Below, piece after piece: positions 30,852-38,711 of a stretch of DNA of 64,000 bases. This DNA is from Oscillospiraceae bacterium (GTDB lineage Bacteria; Bacillota; Clostridia; Oscillospirales; CAG-382). A program made the translations under genes and the position numbers. Position 1 is the stretch's first letter, and the number at the start of each line of letters is the position of its first letter. The notes beneath the pieces were generated by a model. The model saw only the letters and a list, made by a program, of their open reading frames with translations. It was not told the origin of the DNA and ran no database searches. The stretch spans positions 1 to 64,000 of the forward strand of contig SVRD01000005.1 of the NCBI GenBank assembly GCA_015064955.1. Reading direction: 5' to 3'.

Positions 30852-31559
30852 TCAACCGTCCGATGCGGACGCCTCTCCCCATATCGGTATCGCCTCGCCC
30901 AAAAACTTCGGCTCGGGCTTGAATATCGCGTCGAGCAGATATTTGGGTCTTGCGGCGAGTTCTCTTATATCGTTCATTAAATTTCTTCCGTATGCGCCCG
31001 TGTCGCAATCGACACCGTACGCTTCGAGCCCGAGCGCGTTTGCGATAAATACCGCGCGCGACAGATGAAAGCCCTGTGTCACGATAATTACGCGCTCCGC
31101 CTTGAATATTTCTTTCGCGCGGTACATCGTATCGTAGGTGTCAAATCCCGCGTGGTCGGTGAAGACGACGTTTGCCGCTATCCCGCGGGACACCATATAT
31201 TCCTTCATCGCGCCGACCTCGTTATAATCGGCACGCGAATGGTCGCCGCTCAAAAGCAGTCTGCCCGATGCGCCCGCAAGATAAAGCTCCGCTCCGCATA
31301 AAGTGCGCTCGTAAAGCAGATTCGACATCGTCCCGTCCGGCTTTACTCCCGCGCCGAGCACGATTATGCAATCGATATCGCCGAGATTTACCGCCTCGTC
31401 GAAGCCGATTATTTTTTTATCGGCAGAAGCAACGACGATAATATTGCAGACCGCAAGCGAAACGATTCCGAAAGCGACAATCGCCAAAATAATATTTCTG
31501 ATTAGTCTTAACCGTTTGCTTTTTGATTCTTTATTTTTGTCTGATCTTTTCTCTTTCAT
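30852..31559 (-). CDS. SanA/YdcF-like DUF218 membrane protein
   Basis: 235 aa. One N-terminal TM helix (about 19-40) after a basic start, then a DUF218 domain: IIVLGAGVKPDG, LLLSGDHSR, YNEVGAMKEYM, DHAGFDTYDTMYRAKEIF and IIVTQGFHLSRAVFIA. These motifs define the SanA (vancomycin high-temperature exclusion)/YdcF group, linked to envelope integrity in enterobacteria; the biochemical role is unclear. Its ATG lies 29 bases inside the preceding TIM-barrel gene. Confidence 0.87.
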   Translation of the reverse strand: MKEKRSDKNKESKSKRLRLIRNIILAIVAFGIVSLAVCNIIVVASADKKIIGFDEAVNLGDIDCIIVLGAGVKPDGTMSNLLYERTLCGAELYLAGASGRLLLSGDHSRADYNEVGAMKEYMVSRGIAANVVFTDHAGFDTYDTMYRAKEIFKAERVIIVTQGFHLSRAVFIANALGLEAYGVDCDTGAYGRNLMNDIRELAARPKYLLDAIFKPEPKFLGEAIPIWGEASASDG

Positions 31560-32397
31560 AGGTCATTTTCATAATTACCGCATCGTCCGACTGAGTTCCC
31601 GCGGATTCACAGATTATCGTAGGCGAAACCCCGAGCGAGACCATCGCCTCGGCAAGCGGCTCGAAGTTTGGACCGTAGATATCGTCGTCAAAGGTCAAAT
31701 GCTTCTTTTCGCCCATATCGGTATACATTATCTTTGAAAAGTGGCAGTGCAGATTTTCGGCATACGATGCGCCGAGCTTTTGGGAAATACGGTCGAACAC
31801 GTATTTGTAATCGTCACTGCCGAAAAAGAAGCCTCTTTCGCGCGCGTTGAGATGACCGAAATCGACAACCGGTGCAAAATGCTTTGAAATCGTGCAAAGC
31901 TCAAGCACCTCGTCGAGTGTTCCGAGCTGGTTCACCTTGCCCATCGTTTCGATACCGACTATCGTTTTGAATCCGTTGTCCGACATCATTTGGGCAACGC
32001 CCGTCAGCGTTTCGCGCGCATAGGACATAGCGGTCTCACGGCTTATCTTTGCGCAGGAGCCGCAATGCACGACCATCGTTTCCGCGCCGAGCAATGCGCT
32101 TACCTCCGCGCTTCTGCGTATGTAGCCGATGCTGTTGTCGCGCTTTTCCTTTTCTACCGAGGAAAGCGAGATGAAATAGGGCGCGTGGAAGGACATTTTT
32201 ATCCCGTGCTCCCTTGCCTTCCGTCCGACCGCAAGAAACATTTCGTCGCTTCCGGTGATACCGTTTCCCGCCTCGTATTCATAAGCGTCAAGCCCCAATT
32301 CCTTTACGAATCCGGGTGCTTGTAAAGTAGATCTAAAGCCTGCGGCGCGGAATGAATCCGAGTTTCCGCCGGGGCCGAATTTTGCATTGTTACTCAT
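31531..32397 (-). CDS. Endonuclease IV-like TIM-barrel protein
   Basis: 288 aa, with the xylose isomerase-like TIM-barrel of AP endonuclease family 2. Metal-ligand candidates appear in FHAPYFISL, VVHCGS, IGIETMGK, VVDFGHLNAR, HCHFSK and ICESAGTQ. These match the positions of endonuclease IV (H, H, E, D/H, H, E), although the usual E(T)PG at the end is replaced. DNA repair is therefore likely but not certain; sugar isomerases share the fold. It overlaps yqeG by eight bases and the SanA-like gene by 29. Confidence 0.8.
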   Translation of the reverse strand: MSNNAKFGPGGNSDSFRAAGFRSTLQAPGFVKELGLDAYEYEAGNGITGSDEMFLAVGRKAREHGIKMSFHAPYFISLSSVEKEKRDNSIGYIRRSAEVSALLGAETMVVHCGSCAKISRETAMSYARETLTGVAQMMSDNGFKTIVGIETMGKVNQLGTLDEVLELCTISKHFAPVVDFGHLNARERGFFFGSDDYKYVFDRISQKLGASYAENLHCHFSKIMYTDMGEKKHLTFDDDIYGPNFEPLAEAMVSLGVSPTIICESAGTQSDDAVIMKMTYEREKIRQK

Positions 32398-32941
32398 CCT
32401 TTTTACCCTTGCTCTTTCGAAGCTTTGCCATTACGTTTTTCGGATTCAGCCAATCAAGCTTTTTGACAAACGGGCGCTCGAAAAAGCGCTTTATTTTGAA
32501 AAACAAGCTTTCGACCGGTTGAATCGGCTTTACTATCGCGAATTTTATTCCCGCGCGGTGAGCCGCGAGGCAATCGGTGAATATCTGGTCGCCGACCGCG
32601 ATGACCTCGCTTTTATCAAGTCCGAAATGCTCGATGCATTTACGAACGCCCTTGGGCGACGGCTTTCCCGCCTTGCAGACGTAGTAAAGACCCAAGCCCT
32701 CGTTGAAGGTCGCAACGCGCGGACCCTTGTTATTTGAAACGAATGCCATTTTTATACCCGCATCGCGAAGCGAGGCGAAATAGCCGTTCATTTCGTCGGT
32801 GGGGCGTTCTATTTCATAGGGCGCTATCGTATTGTCGATATCAAACACGACGCCCTTCACCCCAAGCTCCGAAAGTGCTTCGGGTGTGATCGTGTATACG
32901 TCGCAAAACGCCATATCCGGCCGAAAAAATCCAAATAACAT
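32390..32941 (-). CDS. yqeG: YqeG-family HAD phosphatase
   Basis: 183 aa from the ATG at 32941 (MLFGFFRPDMAF...), which gives the family N-terminus; the frame extends 15 codons upstream without a better ribosome site. HAD motif I is FDIDNTIAPYE, motif II FVSNN, and motifs III/IV GKPSPKG and VGDQIFTDC. YqeG-type HAD IIIA enzymes are conserved in Firmicutes, with phosphatidylglycerophosphate phosphatase activity proposed for relatives. The C-terminal tail is very basic. GGAG lies 11 bases before the start. Confidence 0.88.
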   Translation of the reverse strand: MLFGFFRPDMAFCDVYTITPEALSELGVKGVVFDIDNTIAPYEIERPTDEMNGYFASLRDAGIKMAFVSNNKGPRVATFNEGLGLYYVCKAGKPSPKGVRKCIEHFGLDKSEVIAVGDQIFTDCLAAHRAGIKFAIVKPIQPVESLFFKIKRFFERPFVKKLDWLNPKNVMAKLRKSKGKKDE

Positions 32942-32969
32942 ACTCTGAAAAACTCCGTTCGCACGGCAA

Positions 32970-35024
32970 TTATTTTGCCGTCGCATATACTATCGAAAGC
33001 GGCGGGATCTTTACCTTTCCCTTTCCGTTTTCGATCTTCATTACCCCGTCCGTATCGCCGGAAAGGATATATTCTCCGTCATCGAGACCGTAGGTATAGC
33101 TTACCTCGGCTTCGTTTTCACAAGCGTTTACTATAAGAAGCAGCTTTTTTCCGTCGTTTCTTTCCCAATGCTCCGAAAAGACCGCACTGTGCTCGACAAG
33201 TCCGCCGTATGCCTCCTTACACCGAGTGGTGCGAATGAGAGGTTGGTCATCGGTAAACTCGGGCGAGCGCAAAAGCCTGCCGTTATACATATATGAACCG
33301 ACTTTCGCTCTTTCGTGCACGCATTTTTTATAGAAATCCTTGTGCTTCATCTGCATATAGAGATCGGGCGCGTTCCAGCCGAGCTGTTCGCCGAAGGTAA
33401 AGGACTGCGCGATGTTTATACGCTGACCCTCATCGTCGTCATAGGGCATATAGCGGTAGTTTCTGCCGAACATCGAAACGTATCCCGAATAGACCGCGAC
33501 AAATGCGGGAACCTGGCGGTTATGCACCCAAAGCCAAGTCAGATATGCCTGCATCCGCTTCATAAACGGATCGGCTGTGCATTCGGTGGAAAGTCCCTTT
33601 TCCTCGGGGCGAATACGGTTGACGTGGTCGAGAAGATTATTATATCCCTCTACCCACCAGCTGCCGCCGCCCGCACGGTGAGAATGGGTTCTGTCCTCGC
33701 ACATTTTCGGTGCCGCCGCGGCGATCTGATCCATATAAACGGCATTAACGCCGACCTCGTTCAACAGCTTGTCCACAACAGAAGTTATCGTTTCCTGCCA
33801 GCAGGCTGTCGAGGGGCACATTATCGAAAGCTTAACAGGACTTCCGTCGGCTTCCTTCGAACTGTACGACTCTATAAAAGGAACTCCGTTTCTGTCCTTT
33901 GTGCAGTTGGGCTTTGCCTTTTCGGACCATTCCCAATCCTCCATACCTCTATCCTTGGTGTCCCAGAGGCGCGCATTGATATAGGGCATTACCCTTACAC
34001 CGTTTTCCTGCAAGCGCTTGACACCGCTGTGAAACGCCTCTTTTGCAGGGAAATAGTGGGGATAATCGTTATCATATGGAATCTTGAACCAATCGTAAAG
34101 ATGGATCGGGCTGTCGTATCCCAGATCGGCGTTTGCGGCAAGCACGTCGTCGACGTACTGCTCGTCGTCCTTCATACGAACTATCCACCAATGGTTTTCC
34201 TTCTTCATCCAATCGGGCTGATCTTTTCTGCCGTTTTCGTCGGTATCGGGCTTCCACACGGCGTTGTTAAGGAAGAATTCGCGGTAGCGCATTGATGCGT
34301 CGTACCAATCGCCGTCGAATATTTCCCAAACGCAAACGCCACAGAGCGATTGCGAATTACGTGCGGTGTCGATATCCGCAAGCGGCATTTTGCCGCAAAG
34401 GGTGAAGAATTTATCGTTCTTTTTCTTTTCAAAATATATCTTTTTATATGCGGGCGCAGGGTCGTGAAGGCCGTAATAGATACCTCTGCGCCATTTTTTG
34501 TTCCAAAACGCCATAAACTGCATACTCGCGCCATAGGAGGGATAGTCCTGGCAAGAGCGGCATTCATCGAGCCCGTTCCAAAGCTCGCCCGGGCCGTTGG
34601 GCGACAAAAACCAAACGTCCTTTTTTGCATCGAACGAAATCATCGGGTAGTCGCAGGAATAGAGCGAATAAGAATCGTTTCCACTGATAAGGCTTGTCGT
34701 CCATTCGATACGGTTTCCTGCCGTGTGGGCGCAAAGTATCACGGTTACGCCCTCGAGCTCCTTATTGTCCGAAAGCAAAATAATACTGTCGGCTCCGACT
34801 CGCTCGATGCGGATATCCTTCCAACCGTTTTCCGACGAAACTGTAAGCATTTCGTCCGACGACATCGAGCGCGCAGTGAGGGTAAACAGCGGGCGCTTTT
34901 GGCTCAAAAAGCTCTTTTTGAGCTTTCTGTCGCGCAGCGCAAAAAGTGAAACGCCGCTTTCTTCAACGGCAAGAGTACAGCCAAGTTCACCCGCGGTGAT
35001 ATAGAAAAGACGGTTCTTTTTCAT
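32970..35024 (-). CDS. DUF6259-like glycoside hydrolase-type protein
   Basis: 684 aa from the ATG at 35024, eight bases after AAAGGG and a few bases after the comF TGA. No signal peptide. A beta-rich N-terminal half (about 1-280) is followed by a TIM-barrel-like region with conserved-looking acidic pairs: YDWFKIPYDNDYPHYFP, NAVYMDQIAAAAP (candidate Asp) and LSTECTADPFM (candidate Glu), then a C-terminal beta domain. The pattern fits the DUF6259 group of uncharacterised glycosidases; substrate unknown. Its place between comF and yqeG, in a repair operon, is unexpected. Confidence 0.72.
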   Translation of the reverse strand: MKKNRLFYITAGELGCTLAVEESGVSLFALRDRKLKKSFLSQKRPLFTLTARSMSSDEMLTVSSENGWKDIRIERVGADSIILLSDNKELEGVTVILCAHTAGNRIEWTTSLISGNDSYSLYSCDYPMISFDAKKDVWFLSPNGPGELWNGLDECRSCQDYPSYGASMQFMAFWNKKWRRGIYYGLHDPAPAYKKIYFEKKKNDKFFTLCGKMPLADIDTARNSQSLCGVCVWEIFDGDWYDASMRYREFFLNNAVWKPDTDENGRKDQPDWMKKENHWWIVRMKDDEQYVDDVLAANADLGYDSPIHLYDWFKIPYDNDYPHYFPAKEAFHSGVKRLQENGVRVMPYINARLWDTKDRGMEDWEWSEKAKPNCTKDRNGVPFIESYSSKEADGSPVKLSIMCPSTACWQETITSVVDKLLNEVGVNAVYMDQIAAAAPKMCEDRTHSHRAGGGSWWVEGYNNLLDHVNRIRPEEKGLSTECTADPFMKRMQAYLTWLWVHNRQVPAFVAVYSGYVSMFGRNYRYMPYDDDEGQRINIAQSFTFGEQLGWNAPDLYMQMKHKDFYKKCVHERAKVGSYMYNGRLLRSPEFTDDQPLIRTTRCKEAYGGLVEHSAVFSEHWERNDGKKLLLIVNACENEAEVSYTYGLDDGEYILSGDTDGVMKIENGKGKVKIPPLSIVYATAK

Positions 35025-35025
35025 T

Positions 35026-35709
35026 TCATACACCCTTTTTCTTTAAAGTATTGGTTTTCGCAAGAGTAAACATTACGACCGACCGTGACACTCTGCCTCG
35101 AAGAAGCGACGCGCAGGCGGTGATCGTTGCACCTGTTGTGGCAACGTCATCGACAAGAAGCAGCTTTTTATATTCGGGTTCCTCGGGGAAAGTGTCCTTT
35201 ACCCTGAACTTCCCCGCTATATTTTTTATTCTTTGATCGCGGCTCAAAAGCTTTTGCTCGACACCGCCGACACGCTCGAGCGTTTCTATCATCGGGATAC
35301 CGTAGATGCGCGAAAGAGATTTTGCAAACTCGCGGGCTTGATCGCGGCCTGCGCGCCTTACTCTTCTTTTCAAGCGCGGAACGTAGGTCACAGCATCGTA
35401 CGAGGGGATATTTATACCGCTTGAATTCACTGCAAGCTCGGCAATAAAATCCATCGAGCGTATATCTATTCTGTTTTTGAGCATATAAATAACGTCACGC
35501 GAGATGCTGTTACCGAAAAAGAAGCCGAATCTGATCTTATCGTTATCGACACAGCGGCAGGACGACGGCGGTTGTCCGCAAGTCTTGCAGGGCGCCGTCA
35601 CAAGAATCTGCATCTGCGAAATGCAGGCACTGCAGACCGGAAGCTCCTCGTGGCTGACGTTATACAGACAGACCATACATACGTGCGGAAAGATATGCCT
35701 GATTTTCAT
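35026..35709 (-). CDS. ComF-family phosphoribosyltransferase-like protein
   Basis: 227 aa from the ATG at 35709, two bases after the recD2 stop; a TTG five codons earlier is possible. An N-terminal zinc finger (CMVC, CSAC, CKTCGQP, CRC) precedes a type I PRTase fold with the PRPP motif LLLVDDVATTGATI. ComF (ComFC) takes part in DNA uptake during transformation, and relatives are widely kept even in bacteria not known to be competent. Here it lies behind the RecD2 helicase, which fits a role in DNA processing. Confidence 0.92.
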   Translation of the reverse strand: MKIRHIFPHVCMVCLYNVSHEELPVCSACISQMQILVTAPCKTCGQPPSSCRCVDNDKIRFGFFFGNSISRDVIYMLKNRIDIRSMDFIAELAVNSSGINIPSYDAVTYVPRLKRRVRRAGRDQAREFAKSLSRIYGIPMIETLERVGGVEQKLLSRDQRIKNIAGKFRVKDTFPEEPEYKKLLLVDDVATTGATITACASLLRGRVSRSVVMFTLAKTNTLKKKGV

Positions 35710-35710
35710 A

Positions 35711-37903
35711 TCAGACAAGCTCAAGCAGATGCTTGAGTGCGGTATGCCTTATCGGGATACGGTCGTTGCCGACCATAACCGCAAGCGATCTTTGAGAACC
35801 GACGATAACCACCATTTCCTTTGCACGAGTGACCGCGGTGTAGAGCAGGTTTCGAGTCATAAGCGGAAACGGTGCATCGAACGACGGGATAACGACGATT
35901 CGGTATTCACTGCCCTGGCTTTTATGTGCGGTGACCGCATAGGCGTGCTCGAGCTCGTCGAGCTGTGAAAAATCATAGGTCGTGATACGGTCCTCGAAAT
36001 CGACTGTCAGTGTTTCGGCGCGGGTGTCGATCTCGATTATTCGTCCCATATCGCCATTGAAAATACCGCTTCCCGATTCCGCGCCCTTTGTCCAGGTAAG
36101 ATCGTAGTCGTTTTTGATCTGCATAACCTTGTCGCCCTCGCGGAAGATAATGCTTCCGTATTTCTTTTCGGTCTTTTTCGGGCTTTTCGGGTTGAGCGCC
36201 TGCTGAAAAAGTACATTAAGCTCGGTAGTTCCGAGCGAGCCCTTTCTTGTGCAGGAGATGACCTGTATATCGTCCATCGGGTCGGCATCGTAGCGTTTGG
36301 GGAGTCTTTCCGCCACAAACGAAAGAAGCAAGGCGGCGACGTCGTCGGTATTGCTTCGCTCGACAAAGAAGAAATCGTTATCGCGCGAGGACAAAACGGG
36401 AAGCTCGCCGCGATTGATCGCGTGGGCGTTCATTACAATAAGGCTTTGCTCTGCCTGACGGAAGATTTTATTGAGTCTGACGACATCGAACCTTCCCGAA
36501 CCGATGATATCGTTCAGACAGTTGCCCGGCCCTACGGGAGGGAGCTGGTCGGGGTCACCGATAAGTATAAGATAGCTGCCGGTTTTTACCGCCTTTAAAA
36601 GCGCACACATAAGGTTGGTGTCCACCATCGACATTTCGTCGATGATTATCACCTTTTGTGTTATCGGGTTTTCCTCGTCGCGCTGGAAATGGTGCTTTCC
36701 GTTGTCCGAAATGCTCGCCTCGAGCATTCGGTGAATGGTTTTTGCCTCTTTCCCCGACGATTCAAACATTCGCTTTGCGGCTCTGCCGGTAGGCGCGGCG
36801 AGCACGCTGGAGAATTTAAGTATATTGCAGATATCGAGTATCGCCTTGATTACCGTTGTTTTACCCGTGCCGGGACCGCCCGTGATAACCGTCACTCCGC
36901 TTGTGAGCGCGTTGGAGATAGCTTCTCTTTGCTCGGGTGCGTAGCTGATTCCGTGGACTCTTTCGAGCTCGTCTATCTGCTCGTCGAGTCCCTCAAGCAC
37001 AAACGGGAATTTATAATTGGCAAGCGCGTGAAGCTTTGCGGCGATATAAACCTCCGCCGAGTAAAGCTCGCTGAGTGCAAACGCATCGCCATCGACGATT
37101 TCGAATTTTTTCACCTTCTCGAGTGTTACAAGCCGCGATAACGCGGCATAGGCAACTTCGGGCTTTACCCCGAGCACGCGCGCCGCCGCATCGACAAGCT
37201 CGTTTTCGGGAAGATAGCAGTGTCCGCCGTTGACAGAAGCGATATTGAGGGTATGGATTATTCCCGCCTCGGCACGCTCGGGGCAATCGGGTGAAAATCC
37301 GAGCGACATAGCCACACGGTCTGCCTTTTCAAAGCCGATTCCGTTGATATCGTCGCACAGTCTGTACGGAGTTGCCTTGATAATATCTATCGCCGCGGAG
37401 CCATACGCCTTGAATATCTTCACTGACAGCGCAGGGCCGAAGAATTCGTTGCAGAACATCATAACCGTTCGCATACCGAACTGCTCGACGTAATTATTAT
37501 GTATTTCGTCGGCGCGCTTTGGCGAGATACCGCGGATATCGCAAAGCCAGCGCGGGTTGTTCTCGATTATATCGAGTGTATCCTCGCCGAACCGCCCAAC
37601 GATTCGTTCGGCGGTAACGGGGCCGACTCCCTTTATCGCGCCCGACGCGAGATATTTAAGTATTGCCGCCGAGGTGGTGGGGAGCTTTTTTTCAAAATAA
37701 TCGACACGGAACTGACGTCCAAACGTCGAATGGACCTGCCAATCGCCCTGAACCCGTATCGTTTCTCCCTCGCCGATATACGGCATTATCCCGACAAGCG
37801 TTATCGGCTCGCCTCCGCAGCTTATGGTGCAGACGGTGTATCCGTTTTCGTTGTTCGAGAATATTATGTCTTCAACAATGCCGTCAAGATACAGCTCGCC
37901 CAA
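35711..37903 (-). CDS. recD2: RecD2-type SF1B helicase
   Basis: 730 aa. The N-terminal OB and helix-hairpin-helix region (about 60-330) is typical of the RecBC-independent RecD2. Helicase motifs follow: Walker A TGGPGTGKTT (about 338), motif II IIDEMSMVD, motif III LIGDPDQLPPVG, and C-terminal VTAHKSQGSEY and LLYTAVTRAKE. RecD2 unwinds 5' to 3' and acts in repair and replication fork protection. The gene starts 21 bases after a small membrane-protein gene and is followed by comF. Confidence 0.96.
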   Translation of the reverse strand: MGELYLDGIVEDIIFSNNENGYTVCTISCGGEPITLVGIMPYIGEGETIRVQGDWQVHSTFGRQFRVDYFEKKLPTTSAAILKYLASGAIKGVGPVTAERIVGRFGEDTLDIIENNPRWLCDIRGISPKRADEIHNNYVEQFGMRTVMMFCNEFFGPALSVKIFKAYGSAAIDIIKATPYRLCDDINGIGFEKADRVAMSLGFSPDCPERAEAGIIHTLNIASVNGGHCYLPENELVDAAARVLGVKPEVAYAALSRLVTLEKVKKFEIVDGDAFALSELYSAEVYIAAKLHALANYKFPFVLEGLDEQIDELERVHGISYAPEQREAISNALTSGVTVITGGPGTGKTTVIKAILDICNILKFSSVLAAPTGRAAKRMFESSGKEAKTIHRMLEASISDNGKHHFQRDEENPITQKVIIIDEMSMVDTNLMCALLKAVKTGSYLILIGDPDQLPPVGPGNCLNDIIGSGRFDVVRLNKIFRQAEQSLIVMNAHAINRGELPVLSSRDNDFFFVERSNTDDVAALLLSFVAERLPKRYDADPMDDIQVISCTRKGSLGTTELNVLFQQALNPKSPKKTEKKYGSIIFREGDKVMQIKNDYDLTWTKGAESGSGIFNGDMGRIIEIDTRAETLTVDFEDRITTYDFSQLDELEHAYAVTAHKSQGSEYRIVVIPSFDAPFPLMTRNLLYTAVTRAKEMVVIVGSQRSLAVMVGNDRIPIRHTALKHLLELV

Positions 37904-37924
37904 AACAGACCTCCGTCTTTGATT

Positions 37925-38173
37925 TCAAAACTTTTTGATATAAACTCTTCTGCTTTCGTCGGAGCAGACGCGCCGAATAATCTCCTCCTGCTCGGCATCG
38001 GTCCGGCAGATAATAAGCATATCGGGCTTTTCGCCCTCGAGCAGCCGCTCGTCGAAGCACAAACAGATAAATTCAGCCTTCCTTGCACACCGCACACGGA
38101 CAAGCTCGAGTACCGAAAGCGCGATCCCGAGCGATGCCAGCACGGCAAGCAAAACACTGCCGAAAACAGACAT
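37925..38173 (-). CDS. Small membrane protein
   Basis: 82 aa from the ATG at 38173, seven bases after GAGGTG. One N-terminal TM helix (about 3-24) and a cytoplasmic domain of about 55 residues with several Cys (ARKAEFICLCFDERLLEG, ADAEQEEIIRRV-like region) and a basic end. It leads the recD2-ligA run and has a strong promoter. Not recognised. Confidence 0.65.
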   Translation of the reverse strand: MSVFGSVLLAVLASLGIALSVLELVRVRCARKAEFICLCFDERLLEGEKPDMLIICRTDAEQEEIIRRVCSDESRRVYIKKF

Positions 38174-38187
38174 GATCAATCACCTCT

Positions 38188-38216
38188 ATTATATTATATG
38201 CACATATAAATTGCAA
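38188..38216 (-). promoter_or_regulatory. Promoter of the recD2-ligA run
   Basis: On the minus strand TTGCAA (38216-38211), a 17-base spacer and TATAAT (38193-38188). It is the only good sigma-A promoter found upstream of the ten genes from 38173 down to 26513, whose gaps are at most 28 bases. Confidence 0.7.
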
Positions 38217-38242
38217 GTGATTTTAAAGTTTTTTAACATACA

Positions 38243-38281
38243 AAAAACCCTTCCGCGAAACAGTGCGAAAGGGTTCTTTTT
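38243..38281. terminator. Terminator after the small lipoprotein gene
   Basis: AACCCTT plus CCGC pairs with TGCG plus AAGGGTT (38246 to 38275) with T-rich flanks on both strands. It separates the ftsK unit from the recD2 run. Confidence 0.8.
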
Positions 38282-38288
38282 TTGTTGT

Positions 38289-38711
38289 TTAAGGGTTTGT
38301 AACGTCGTAATAGCTCATACTCGAGGGAACGAAATAAACGTCGCGGTTGCCGAGGTGGGTGTTCAGCTTTATAATATCGAATCCGTCGTAGTGATATTCG
38401 ACACTGCCGTCGGGGTAGCTTTCGTATTCGATATCGCCGTTATCGGCATCTCCCTTTGCGGCTTCGAGGATCGCGTCCACCGTGAGTTCGCCTCTGTTGA
38501 GGACAATTTCCAAAAGCTCGGCGCTCTCGCCCTCGCCGACAGTCATTATCCCGCCGACAACGTAGACGACACGCTCATCGTTGTAAAAAATATAATCTAC
38601 CGACGTTTTGTTGCCTGCGGTGAAGCTCAATCCGTATTTGTTCGGTTGGGAGCAGGCGGAAAGCATCAGTGCAAGGATCAGTACCAAGGAGACGATCAGC
38701 CTTTTAAGCAT
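38289..38711 (-). CDS. Small lipoprotein
   Basis: 140 aa. A lipoprotein signal peptide with lipobox LSAC (Cys at 20) is followed by a soluble domain of about 120 residues with alternating beta-strands and acidic patches. No catalytic motif is visible. The ATG lies eight bases inside the 3' end of ftsK, so expression is coupled to it. It resembles small outer-face lipoproteins of Clostridia in size only; function unknown. Confidence 0.75.
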   Translation of the reverse strand: MLKRLIVSLVLILALMLSACSQPNKYGLSFTAGNKTSVDYIFYNDERVVYVVGGIMTVGEGESAELLEIVLNRGELTVDAILEAAKGDADNGDIEYESYPDGSVEYHYDGFDIIKLNTHLGNRDVYFVPSSMSYYDVTNP

